From Exobasidium rhododendri (lineage: Eukaryota; Basidiomycota; Exobasidiomycetes; Exobasidiales; Exobasidiaceae), in contig CP110630.1 in the NCBI GenBank assembly GCA_026210745.1, forward strand, positions 3,100,001 through 3,164,000: a stretch of DNA of 64,000 nucleotides, written 5' to 3'. Both the position numbers and the translations under genes were made by a program. A model generated the notes under the pieces. That model saw nothing but the letters and a program-made list of their open reading frames with translations. It had not been told where the DNA came from and ran no database searches. Every line of letters starts with the position of its first letter. The stretch's first letter is position 1. This document shows positions 56,401-64,000 of the stretch, one piece after another.

Positions 56401-57212
56401 CGTGCTTCGCCATCCTCCGATGATTTGGAAGATCTAGACTGTGAGATAGAGCGAGTTGAAGAGGCCGGGTAGGGCGCATCTCCCGGCTTACGACTAACTC
56501 TTGGTGCCGCTGCTGCTACCACCGAGCTTTGATCAGGTGCAGGCCAGACTGCAGTAGAGGCTTGCTCGTCGACATAGCTTGACTGTGGAGTGGCAGACAT
56601 TGCCCATATGACAAGTTGTTGCGCTTTGCGGGAGACTACAACATTGCAGTAGGGATCCTTTAGCATAGGCCGAAGAAGAATATCCCACCATTGCAATACC
56701 ACACAGTGCGGATCGAGAATCGGGCGCAAAGCATGAAGAAAGCTGATCAGCAATTGGCGTCTTGATTGCGAGTCTTGGTCCATTGCATCACTGAAGAAGT
56801 CAAATAGTGATGTATCGAGTACCGTCCGTACCTGCTTCCCAACTGGCACAGATACCCCGTCACTGGAAGATCCCATCGCTGCATTGGGACCATCGCTAGA
56901 CATCACTCTCCCTCTCGAGATCATGCCCTTGTGTGTATCATTTTCTCCTTCGTAATGTAGATCAGTGCTGTCGACTAGGATTTTTATCGCCTGAAATGCT
57001 TTTAGAGCAGTCGATTGTGACACGGCTTCGTCTTCTGTGGTCAAAGCGACTTGGATATATTGCAATGCCGCTCTGACATTAGCTCGATATGGTTTGGGCA
57101 AGTCTGAAGGTGTGAGGACGGAAGCATATTGCTGAACTTGCTGAGGATGCTGTGAGGAACCGGCTGCAGCGCTAGAAAAGAGAGGCGGGGGCATCGTTCG
57201 AGAGATTGCCAA
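53469..57212 (-). CDS. TSC1: Hamartin (TSC1), tuberous sclerosis complex subunit
   Basis: Intronless, 1247 residues. The N-terminal helical domain contains the hamartin block around residues 545-650: LYGIFPCNVVRFLRAPIDYL, SPFEAEWEDIIDE, HPALVEMTAEREITDTQRW and CASLF, which aligns with the human YGLYPCNFVSFL region. A Ser/Thr-rich middle follows, with TSC1-like ENLQLRNEL at about 910. A long coiled coil ends the protein (about 900-1215), the part used for TSC2 binding. With TSC2, hamartin acts as a GAP complex for Rheb and thereby limits TORC1; fission yeast tsc1 controls amino-acid uptake. TSC2 is not in the window. Acidic insert SGGEENDDEDERRPSRRKW near 320. Confidence 0.92.
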   Translation of the reverse strand: MAISRTMPPPLFSSAAAGSSQHPQQVQQYASVLTPSDLPKPYRANVRAALQYIQVALTTEDEAVSQSTALKAFQAIKILVDSTDLHYEGENDTHKGMISRGRVMSSDGPNAAMGSSSDGVSVPVGKQVRTVLDTSLFDFFSDAMDQDSQSRRQLLISFLHALRPILDPHCVVLQWWDILLRPMLKDPYCNVVVSRKAQQLVIWAMSATPQSSYVDEQASTAVWPAPDQSSVVAAAAPRVSRKPGDAPYPASSTRSISQSRSSKSSEDGEARFASLYSTTPKRNGPTDPMRRFTQRIFDLYTSEASSASSKTVEDDEIEDFDGSGGEENDDEDERRPSRRKWSKSGKDGPLAGVDLDLVSPTWKGNLEAIILTFGEQRSKAFFHHLSDSFLEPTSRVPILLLLTIFFRLSSSHAYHVVHTPFVRLLVLSLQLDTSKTSTSLGILALVTLIPHFPNSLASGLAGGLPALLSIYARIVDWKKLSPGWEGNSNAVGGSLGDDDDDEEEEQWQERLSKRLKLRKGLEWNRLESTYDTIHSQRPNAECLFTVLYGIFPCNVVRFLRAPIDYLRKAEYHSPFEAEWEDIIDETSIQQKSAPILRRHVLHPALVEMTAEREITDTQRWSAHDSANTTADCASLFIGTGAVPAVSPFSPTLPQHADRRILQSKNYSGSTFHDSDSAMTAINLGQSHTYYPQNDLDRREVPQSTLSPTRRFSRQRSVSESVGRRSGRSPLSNNHTLLPPIQFRPLEGDEHVPPSAPRHPSTWDRADQDDQLRNHVALRIGSPLVGVRSSSSGSVTPKRSGSSRTSPSGAVRSFNTSRTTMASTVMSPDRSSGPTSGLARSINAVVPSSPVVPSNDTEPEAGEESRAHSDSLSHVISPLKNGDRSLLDSPALSSGGNNRTAMKKEKISYLKQENLQLRNELNYEIGQKDQLLRHIGTIHGKRVQDTALDEALQNLYHSVKSQKIQLKILKDELEVSRAEARQSKNRQASWQGDLTAKVKAMREEKKAWGNEVRILKIDKEDREEFIGKLERQLDENAGELFDLREQAKKDVKKVEAIREYEDKIARLETCLRFWDEDMQIFERQSREMRRLLSRWEEMTMLVEAGEDEVNRARAKMDTVERDIREWQRKTEEANQTIVHLKKRESQLKMTGRMEASSSSSSLASASLAREDAEKVRMKKRIAELEVQLLDAKIREEERQSLGSNTPQDRRILNGKAQQEDDAGHDLLSEHSIVPLQLGEAARLEEETS

Positions 57213-57785
57213 CCTTTCAAGTGTGTCTCTCGGATACTATCCGCTCTCAGATGAGGACCCGTGCTATTTTGGCAAGACAGGGATTGGTGAGCATGTCATA
57301 GTACTACTGATGAGGGTTGAGTGTATCAAGAAAGCCGTCAAGCTCCTTGTTTGCTGGAAGAGAAGGCTGTCCGCTTGCAAGAAGAGAGGGGAGAGTTTCC
57401 AGAAGAATGAATGCATTTGAGCAAATCACTCTAGATTAACCTTTGAGAGAGGTGGAGTCACAGCCTCACGTGTGCAGGTTTTTTACCATCCTCATCGTTG
57501 AGCCCAATCCCCTGTCAGTGCTCACTTTTCATAAGTGGATGCGGATTCTGGCGAATGCAGCCTCTCATGTCCTGCACACGCATTCGACGTTTTGCAAGCA
57601 AGCAAAGCAGCAAAGTTGTCGGCTTCAGTCATGCCAAAAAAAAAAAGGGGGGGGGGGGTCGACAAAACTTCGCGATTGCTGAAAAGCTTGAAAAAGGGCA
57701 AGATTCAGCCGTATTTGAGTAAAATCACATGAGAGGATCAGTAACAGATTGCATTACCTTGAGGTCAATTCGACAGACAAGGATA
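57213..57785. other. TSC1 upstream region with A11G12 tract
   Basis: About 570 bp upstream of TSC1 and downstream of the small Gly/Ser-rich gene. A run of 11 A followed by 12 G occupies 57636-57658, beside a 33-codon Lys-rich frame that I do not believe. No other structure seen. Confidence 0.5.
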
Positions 57786-58424
57786 CTACATCACAGAGCT
57801 GAGCAGGGAGCTGAGACCGCTGCTGGAGCCACCACCCATCATTGAGTTCATCTTGTACTTCATCATCAACTTCATCACACTTTCTCCGGCAGAATTCATG
57901 GCATCTTGCTTGTTTCCTGTGGCTTGTCCGGAAGCTGACTTGTCATCAAACATCTTTGAGGCTTGAGCCATTGCTAATCCAATCATCTTGGACTGCATGT
58001 CACCACCACTTGATCCGCCCCCGCTACTTCCTCCAAGGACGTTCTTGATAGAACTCAATGCGGCCGCGTCTCCAATTTGACTAGAGTGAACTTGCTCATT
58101 AGAGTTGTTGACAATGTTGTGGTTCTGCATGAGCTGCTCGTCATCCACATCACCAGAGATATTTCCTTGTTGAGACTTGAGATAGTTGGCAGCTGCGAAG
58201 CGTAACATGTCGTGGCAAATCAGAACAATGGGGGTAAAACACTCTCCAATCGGCACACTTGGACACCCACCTTCTCCAAACATAGCGCTGTTACCACTTC
58301 CACTCTGGTCGTTGTTCTGTGCGTGTCCAATCAAACTAGAGATGGAACCAATATCGAAGCCGCCATTACTGTTACCCCCTTGCTGCTGTCCCCCACTTTG
58401 ACTCGACAAGTATTCCTGGCCCAT
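57786..58424 (-). CDS. Small Gly/Ser/Asn-rich protein with conserved C-terminal helices
   Basis: Two exons, 58271-58424 and 57786-58192; 186 residues. Similar small Gly-rich proteins with DQ/GQ-rich N-termini are common and uncharacterised in fungi (DUF-type, heat-stress or Asp-rich families); I cannot name one with certainty. Recognisable stretches are MGQEYL, GDAAALSSIKNVLGG, MIGLAMAQASKMFDD and SAGESVMKLMMKYKMNSMM. The intron (58193-58270, 78 nt, GTGGGT donor) has no stop and a length divisible by three, so retention would add 26 residues; the phase-1 splice gives FGE|AANYLK and is preferred. An ATG followed by GTGAGC lies about 75 nt upstream, so a short extra exon is possible. Confidence 0.6.
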   Translation of the reverse strand: MGQEYLSSQSGGQQQGGNSNGGFDIGSISSLIGHAQNNDQSGSGNSAMFGEGGCPSVPIGECFTPIVLICHDMLRFAAANYLKSQQGNISGDVDDEQLMQNHNIVNNSNEQVHSSQIGDAAALSSIKNVLGGSSGGGSSGGDMQSKMIGLAMAQASKMFDDKSASGQATGNKQDAMNSAGESVMKLMMKYKMNSMMGGGSSSGLSSLLSSVM

Positions 58425-58777
58425 CTTAAATAATCCTTCCTACGAGGTGTACTAAATCAGCATTGTGGTAAAAACAAAGGCTCCGCACTATTGCTCACCA
58501 TTGTATCGTTTGGTGTGTGTGTGTGTGTGTGAGAAGATGCTGGTGCTACGAAAGAGTGAATAGGAGGTGTAGTGGAAGGAGCGAAGGGCTGTTGGAACTG
58601 GGAAATTTGGTTTAATCAGTCCATGTCAAAGCTGCTCGACTCGGCTGTGAGGAGAAATGATCTGTGCGCATCTTGGCGTTCACGCGGCTTCGACGAACTG
58701 CATCTTTAAGCCATCATACTAAAGACATCGGCATTCGACCTAGGAGCTGCCTCAAAAGAGCCCCTCCCCCTCTCTCA
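58425..58777. promoter_or_regulatory. Divergent promoter of small Gly-rich gene and IST1, with GT repeat
   Basis: About 350 bp with a (GT)9 microsatellite at 58513-58531. No gene seen. Confidence 0.5.
58513..58531 (+). repeat. GT microsatellite
   Basis: Nine GT units plus one G, located upstream of the Gly-rich gene's start. Confidence 0.95.
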
Positions 58778-59891
58778 ATGGCGCCCTGGAATGGACCCAG
58801 AACCAAGGTGCAGCTCAAGCTCACTTCGCAGCGTTGCGTGCTATTGCAAGAGAAGAAATATGCATTGGCCAAGAAAGCACGAAGAGAGATTGCCTCTTTG
58901 GTAGACCAGAGGAAACTAGACAAGGCGAGAATCAAGACTGAAGGCCTCATTGGAGAAGATCTGTTGATCGAACTGCTGGAATTCATGGAGCTGTACGTAG
59001 AGATGCTCATCGTGAGTTTTCTCTTCCATTCCATCAGCACAGTGGATATTCTTAGTGTGGAACGTACTAAATTGCCCTTTGCCTGATCCTCCTCATAGTC
59101 AAGATTTGCGTTGCTAGAGATGAATTCCAGGGAGCCAGATGAGGCGATCAAAGAACCACTCTGTGCAATCATACATGCTGCTCCTCGAATCGAGCTGCGA
59201 GAAATGCACGCTCTACGAGAAATGCTCATGAATCGATATGGAAGAGAGTTTGCGCTGGCAGCGATGGAGAATACAGACAACTGCGTGGGTGATCGGGTTG
59301 TCAGTAGGTTGAAGATAGAGACGCCGAGTAAGGAGCTTGTCGATATGTGAGTGGAAAAGGTCGTGATAAAGAAGCATCAGATACAAGTTGTCTGACATTA
59401 CATTCCATGACATGTGCAGGTACATTGCCGAAAGTGAGCTCTCTGAGCCGACGTTTAGTCAAGTAGAAGGACGCTGACTGCTCTAATGTCAACAGTCTGC
59501 AAAGCGTATGATGTCCCTTTCTCTTCACCTTACTTGAGCACAAATGATCTTTCGGAGTCTGTGAGCTTGTTCTTTCGCTACTCCTCACCTACAGAAGTTG
59601 ACTGCTTACCTTTCGACCTTTCCCTTACCGTAGATTCCATCTTCAAGTCTTAATCCAGGTGCTGAAGACCCACCTCCTTCCGCACAGCCTTTCAGCGACG
59701 ACGTTGCCACGACAAAGTCCGACAAGAGTACGACTGCACCGCCAGAGGTGGCGAAGGATTCTAAGGGAGCACCAACTTCCGCCGGCGAGAAAGAGAAAGC
59801 AAAGCAGCCAGATGCCGTCAACTCCAAATCTGCTGACGAGGCAAGGCTGACAGATTTGGAGGCCAGGTTTGCTGCCTTGAAGAAGAAATAG
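58778..59891 (+). CDS. IST1: ESCRT-III-associated protein Ist1
   Basis: Five exons: 58778-59011, 59099-59346, 59420-59433 (14 nt), 59496-59560, 59634-59891; 272 residues. The Ist1 fold covers about residues 5-180: KVQLKLTSQRCVLLQEKKYA, ARREIASLVDQ, KARIKTEGLIGEDLLIELLE, then APRIELREMHALREMLMNRY and KELVDMYIAEICKAYDVPF. The 14-nt exon carries YIAE across the conserved LVDMY-IAEI block and is needed to keep frame. The C-terminal 85 residues are Pro/Ser/Lys-rich with a terminal helix DLEARFAALKKK, which resembles a MIT-interacting motif region. Ist1 regulates Vps4 recruitment in multivesicular-body sorting. It converges on the aldo/keto reductase, 77 bp between stops. Confidence 0.94.
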
Positions 59892-59968
59892 AGGAAAGGA
59901 GACAGGAAGTGGCAATATGTATAATTAAGGATCGCATCGGGAGAGTTCACATGAAATTAGCCGCTTCT

Positions 59969-61063
59969 TCAAGGCCAGAGTTCGAACTTAAGATCCAAGC
60001 CCCACTGCGGTTGAGGAATGGGACGTCGTAAGCAAAAGAAGGGTCAACGCTAAATCTTTCACCGGCACACTCACTTTCGGTTTGATGAATCGTTGATGAT
60101 GACCGTCTTTCTGGTAGAGTTCATTGATGGTCTTCATATCCTCTTCACTCAATTCCACAAGTTTCCCATTCGAAATGATTCGAGAGGGAGTTACACTTTT
60201 AGGCAAGACGGTAACACCTCGTTGAGCTTGCCAAGAAATGATCAACTGACCTACATCGATGCTCTTCTTCTTGGCCATCTCTGTAAGGACGTCGTCTTTC
60301 AACAAGGGACTGTTGGTACTTCCAAGAGGCGAGTATGCTTGGCACAGTATGCCTTTGTCGTGGCAGAAAGTGACCAACTCGTGCTGGGGCAAGTAAGGGT
60401 GCAGTTCAATTTGATTGGCGGCGGGCGTCACCTTTGCGGTCTTGAGAAGCTCTTCCAAGAAGATCTGAGATACGTTCGACACTCCAATGGCTCTTGCTTT
60501 TCCACTCGAATGTATCTTTTCCATGTCAGCCCAGGTGTCGCTTAATTTGCGATCGGTGTCCAATGCTCGACTACCATCTTCGCGAAGAGGTATCTTCTCT
60601 TCACCACGATATTCAAGCGCGACAGGCCAGTGGACCTATCGTGAGACCAATTTCGGGAAAGCATGTTCAGTCTCTCATCTCTTGCTGTATTGCGTCGTGG
60701 AAGCAGAACATCCGGACTCACCAAATAGAGATCAACGTAGTCCAGTCCCAACTTCTTCAGAGAAATGTCTAAATTCTCTTCGACTCGACGATGGTAGGTT
60801 CCCCACAACTTAGTAGTAATGAAGATCTCGTCTCTAGGTATCCCAGAAGCTCTGATGCCCTCGCCGACCTCTTCTTCGTTTCCGTAAATCCAAGCACAGT
60901 CCAAGTGTCTGTAGCCCTCTTTCAATGCCGTCTCGACTGCCTTTTCGACTTCACCTGCTTTGGACTGCCACGTTCCGAGCCCGAGCGACGGAATGCTGGC
61001 CCCTGTGTTCAGTTTGAGCGACTTTGTTCCAGCTGGGACAGAGGGATAGCTTTTGCTCGACAT
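59969..61063 (-). CDS. Aldo/keto reductase
   Basis: Three exons: 60722-61063, 60075-60635, 59969-60004 (36 nt); 312 residues. AKR signatures are present: GLGTWQSKAGEVEKAVETAL and HLDCAWIYGNEEEVGEGI (Asp and the catalytic Tyr), ITTKLWGT, LDLYLVHWPV, KARAIGVSNV, ANQIELHPYL, AYSPLGS and VLPKSVTPSRI (NADPH phosphate binding). The short last exon encodes WGLDLKFELWP. It is a cytosolic NADPH-dependent reductase of the glycerol/xylose/aldehyde type; substrate not determined. An in-frame ATG at 61174 would add 37 residues with a presequence look; I prefer 61063 (MSSKSYPSV) from family length. Confidence 0.9.
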
Positions 61064-61438
61064 GTTGCGACTTTGCCTAGTGCAGTGTAAGAAGGGCGAG
61101 GGAGAGAGAGGTAAGCCTTGAGTGCGGGAAAGTGTGACCGTTGTGCAAGAAAGTGCTGATTTGAACCTCCACATGGAGATGGGAGACGGTGGAGAAGGAG
61201 AAGTAAAGTGAGGAGATGAAGAAAGATGCCGCTATATCGCCTAGCGCGCTTTTGAGTAGAGAGAGAGAATCACAAGGGTGGAGGAGCCCATCAAGTGCTC
61301 TCTACCCCGACAATCGAGATCAATGCTGCTGCTGCTCAAGGAGAAGGTGTGCACTGCGGTCTCGAGAAATTTACTAGTCTCTTTGATGTAAATGCGTAAT
61401 CTTCGCACATTCTATATTTGATCTCCTATTGTATCCTT
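61064..61438. other. Intergenic region upstream of the aldo/keto reductase
   Basis: About 375 bp with a (GA)-rich stretch near 61195-61225 and the carrier gene's 3' end. No gene seen. Confidence 0.45.
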
Positions 61439-62837
61439 CTATACACCATACTCATCGGCTAAGCCCTCTAATTTGTTATACAGTAAGAACACTATGCCAC
61501 TGGAAGGAGCAGACCTCAGACAGGTGACTGCGCAGCCGGCATACAAGCCTCTTATTCCTTTCGTCTGGTAGATTTTCTTGAAGGTGGTGAGAAAGCCGCT
61601 CTTTTTCCAAGCACTTCCATCCATGTTTGCTTTATTGCCCGACAATTCTCGATCTGTCTGCATAGTTGACTTGACAGAGTCAGCCGGGAAAAGAACGATA
61701 TTATAGCTGATACCTGCCAGTGCACCGGCTCCGACTAGCTGAACACTGGAGAGATCCTTCTTGCTTAAGTTGGACCGCCCACTTTGCTGCCTCTTCCGAT
61801 CTAGCATCGTCCTGCATGCCCATTCAAAGCCCAAGAACCACGCTATTCCACCTCCTGTCTCTCTAAGTAGTGTGCCTGTCTGTCCGACCCACAATCCAGC
61901 AGGTCCTTCTCGTCTTAGGGTATCCCTGAATATTTTGACGGGTCCATCTAAGCCAGAAAAGTTCTTGGTAGAGACGGGGCGAGCGGCAAGAGGAGCTCTA
62001 CTAGACCCCCTTCCTCCTACAGAAGCTGCTTCTGAAGCAGTCTGGGCTAAGAGATCCATCTCCCTAGATACCATCTGGACTTGCATCTTACATTTGAGCA
62101 GTTCTATCGGCGTCAAGACGAAGCTCGTCACTAGACCAGCAATGCCAGCTGCAATCGATAATTGCTTCATTGAGAGCGGATTTTCCGCATCAGCCTCTAT
62201 TGATGACGAAGAAGAAGAAGAAGACGACGAAGACGAAGACGCCGCCGACAGAGATTTTGAAGCTGAATGGTCGTTCCTAGCATTCATCTCACGAAGCTTC
62301 CCTTGGACAAGATTGTAGGTGAAGAAAAGTGTCGCCATTTCCATCGTCGCACCAAAGATCGGCATCGAAAGACCCTACGGGAGATCGTTCAATAAGAGAC
62401 GTCAGCATCAGGCTGTAGCAGTACAGAATACTGAGCCCTAGGGCAATCTCACCCTGAATAGACCACGAGTCCCCTCCTTCATATACGTCTGACGAAAGCA
62501 GTCCAGAGCACCACTGTACATGATCGGTCGATCCACTGACTGAGTCTGTAGTCGTACTTTGACCAAGTCGCTGCAATTGAAGAGCAGCATTCGCAGTCTT
62601 AGCATTCTGCTCGAGTTCCCACCCCTTCCTCTGGTCACACAACACTACTCACAAAGGATGCTCGAATACTTTGGCCACCATGCCAGACACTGATCCGAAC
62701 AAGATATCTTTCGATGCTCGGCTCAATTTAGTTGACGCTTCTTCTTCCAATGGCGAGTGGATCATATACGCCTCAAAGCTTCCCTGCGCATGAGAGGTGA
62801 TCATGCTGCTTGATGCCTCTGCTTGTGGAGAGGTCAT
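61439..62837 (-). CDS. ORT1: Mitochondrial carrier, ornithine/amino-acid carrier-like
   Basis: Three exons: 62653-62837, 62453-62570, 61439-62374; 412 residues. Three mitochondrial carrier repeats are visible, with Px[DE]xx[KR] signatures: [14 protein letters not shown] (repeat 1, completed across the intron), [13 protein letters not shown] (repeat 2) and [13 protein letters not shown] (repeat 3). The middle of repeat 1 reads [20 protein letters not shown] then [20 protein letters not shown], which resembles the Ort1/ornithine and carnitine carrier group. It would exchange a small metabolite across the inner membrane; substrate is inferred. A Ser/Asp-rich insert ([18 protein letters not shown]) lies between repeats 1 and 2, and an Arg/Ser-rich insert between 2 and 3, making it longer than the usual 300. 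Confidence 0.88.
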
Positions 62838-63176
62838 CGTAGGGTCTAGCAGGATTGACGATCGCTATCTACAAGCATGCATCCGCGCCAGGGGGGGAGG
62901 TTGCACCAATGTAGAGTGGAGATCCACGTTAAGTCATCCTCAGCCAGCTTAAATGATCTTGCGAAGAACTCAAAAAAAAAAGGAATCAAATGTTAAATTT
63001 CAGGAAAGCTTCCCCCACGCTAAAAAGCTTTCCCCTAGGCAACAAGCCCACGGCAACACCTGCCTGCGCCCATCTCACCAGACGGCAGCACTTCGAAGGC
63101 CTTGCGCGTACAACAACAACGTGTGACAGAGTGGAGCGGATGTCGATTATTCAGTTTCTATCGATATGGTGTGTCT
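62838..63176. other. Intergenic region upstream of the carrier
   Basis: About 340 bp holding the carrier promoter and the 3' end of the next gene. A short A10 run lies near 62972-62981. No gene seen. Confidence 0.45.
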
Positions 63177-63968
63177 TTACATGCGCATGCTAGAATGGTA
63201 TTCCATCTTCATACCTCTCTCCTTTTCTACTTCGCTAATCATCTGCTGAATCATGGCAGGATCTCTCCATGATCTCATCAGGACTTGCAAAGCTACACTG
63301 CTGACGAAATCCCTCAATTGGAGCCCAACATTGCCCAGTCCAGGCAGAAGAGACAACGATGGTCGCTCTTCAATCTTCTGCATGTCTCTCCACTTTTCCC
63401 TCCAGTTTTTCTCTTTGGGATACTTGATCAAGCGTAAATCAGTGGCAATCGAGACTGTTCCATCCGGCCCAATTTCTCGTTGACATCCTGGTCGAATGCT
63501 GTTCATCGCTTGCTCCATCGTCTTTCCTCCTTTGACGAGCTCGTCGATCTCCCTCTGTAGGGCGAGGGACATGGCTAAATAGCTAGCGTCCCAAATGCCA
63601 CCAATGGAATCTATCAGACCACGTCCATAGGGTCCCAATACTATCTCTTCTTCTCCTTCTTTTATCGTCTCCTCTCCTGGCTTCGCTTTTCCTCCCATAG
63701 ACGCCTCAGCAGCTGCATGTGCTTCTGAGGCCAGCCTGCCATCCTCGTCCACGATGTCTATCTCTTCGTTGACGGAATGTGCAGCGATTCCACGTCCCAC
63801 TAAGCCTTTCACCGTTTTGTTGCTCTCCTCTTCGCTTGCAAACTCGGCCAAGATCTGTTTAGTGAGTGCTTCTTCATCAACGTCGCTCCCCTTTTCCGGG
63901 GAAGCACTGCTAGTCTTGCCGGAAGATGTTGGTGTTGCAAAGACTGCCTGTATTCGATAGGTGCTCAT
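63177..63968 (-). CDS. Uncharacterised acidic protein, possibly incomplete at the 5' end
   Basis: 263 residues as an open frame with ATG at 63968, 33 nt from the window edge; upstream exons may lie outside. No family recognised. It is acidic and helical with EALTKQILAEFASEEES, LVGRGIAAHSVNEEIDIVDE, GLIDSIGGIWDASYLAMSLA and KNWREKWRDMQKIEERPSLS then LLPGLGNVGLQLRDFVSSVA. No signal peptide or clear membrane span. Arg/Lys-rich KYPKEKNWREKWRDMQ suggests a binding surface. Placed downstream in the same direction as the carrier. Confidence 0.6.
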   Translation of the reverse strand: MSTYRIQAVFATPTSSGKTSSASPEKGSDVDEEALTKQILAEFASEEESNKTVKGLVGRGIAAHSVNEEIDIVDEDGRLASEAHAAAEASMGGKAKPGEETIKEGEEEIVLGPYGRGLIDSIGGIWDASYLAMSLALQREIDELVKGGKTMEQAMNSIRPGCQREIGPDGTVSIATDLRLIKYPKEKNWREKWRDMQKIEERPSLSLLPGLGNVGLQLRDFVSSVALQVLMRSWRDPAMIQQMISEVEKERGMKMEYHSSMRM

Positions 63969-64000
63969 TTCACCGTCCCTAGTAACATCCGTCGTCTTCC

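Noticed and set aside
57535-57732. Lys/Gly-rich short frame at the A11G12 tract
   Set aside because: Its KKKRGGG composition comes from the homopolymer; no conserved sequence.

Overview
The window is nuclear chromosomal DNA of a basidiomycete fungus, most probably from Ustilaginomycotina (smut or Exobasidiomycetes-like yeasts). The lineage is inferred, not proven. It rests on short introns of about 50-90 nt with GTRAGT donors, several long intronless genes next to genes split into tiny exons, compact spacing, pyrimidine-rich leaders before start codons, and gene content (BEM1, TSC1, TEA factor, paxillin-like LIM protein, calnexin). I see no transposon, virus-derived element, rRNA, tRNA or CRISPR array. 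Almost everything is single-copy housekeeping or cell-polarity content.

Layout. 1-381 (+): 3' end of a polyol dehydrogenase. 955-3129 (-): BEM1/Scd2 polarity scaffold. 5101-6237 (-): secreted GH128 glucanase-like protein. 7654-9093 (-): coiled-coil protein of unknown function. 9973-10775 (-): TIM17 in five exons. 11244-13233 (-): calnexin. 13721-20211 (+): THO2. 20481-21799 (-): cytochrome c peroxidase. 22715-24131 (+): S-adenosylmethionine synthetase. 24684-26452 (+): mitochondrial scramblase-like protein. 26739-28696 (+): PEHE-like chromatin protein. 28855-30071 (-): IAH1-type SGNH hydrolase. 30534-33222 (+): NDC1 nucleoporin. 33404-36361 (-): unknown single-pass membrane protein. 37424-38397 (+): YPT6/Rab6. 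38598-40750 (-): unknown six-exon gene. 40973-42112 (-): TatD/Scn1. 42314-44544 (+): actin-related protein, probably dynactin Arp10. 44898-47570 (+): LIM/paxillin-like. 48119-51956 (-): TEA/ATTS transcription factor. 53469-57212 (-): TSC1 hamartin. 57786-58424 (-): small Gly/Ser-rich protein. 58778-59891 (+): IST1. 59969-61063 (-): aldo/keto reductase. 61439-62837 (-): mitochondrial carrier. 63177-63968 (-): unknown.

The genes do not form a cluster with one job. Several have related roles: BEM1, the LIM protein, YPT6, ARP10, TSC1 and the TEA factor in polarity, traffic and growth control; TIM17, CCP1, the carrier and the scramblase in mitochondria; THO2 and NDC1 in mRNP formation and the nuclear pore. 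The points most worth a second look are two unfolded-protein-response-like sites in the calnexin/THO2 promoter, coding microexons of 12 nt (IAH1) and 14 nt (IST1), a LIM domain with both zinc loops expanded, a 12-bp coding minisatellite, and several long proteins I cannot assign. I did not find a convincing new multi-gene system here.

Spliced genes were assembled by hand from splice signals, reading phase and family alignment from memory. Each exon set given keeps frame from start to stop.
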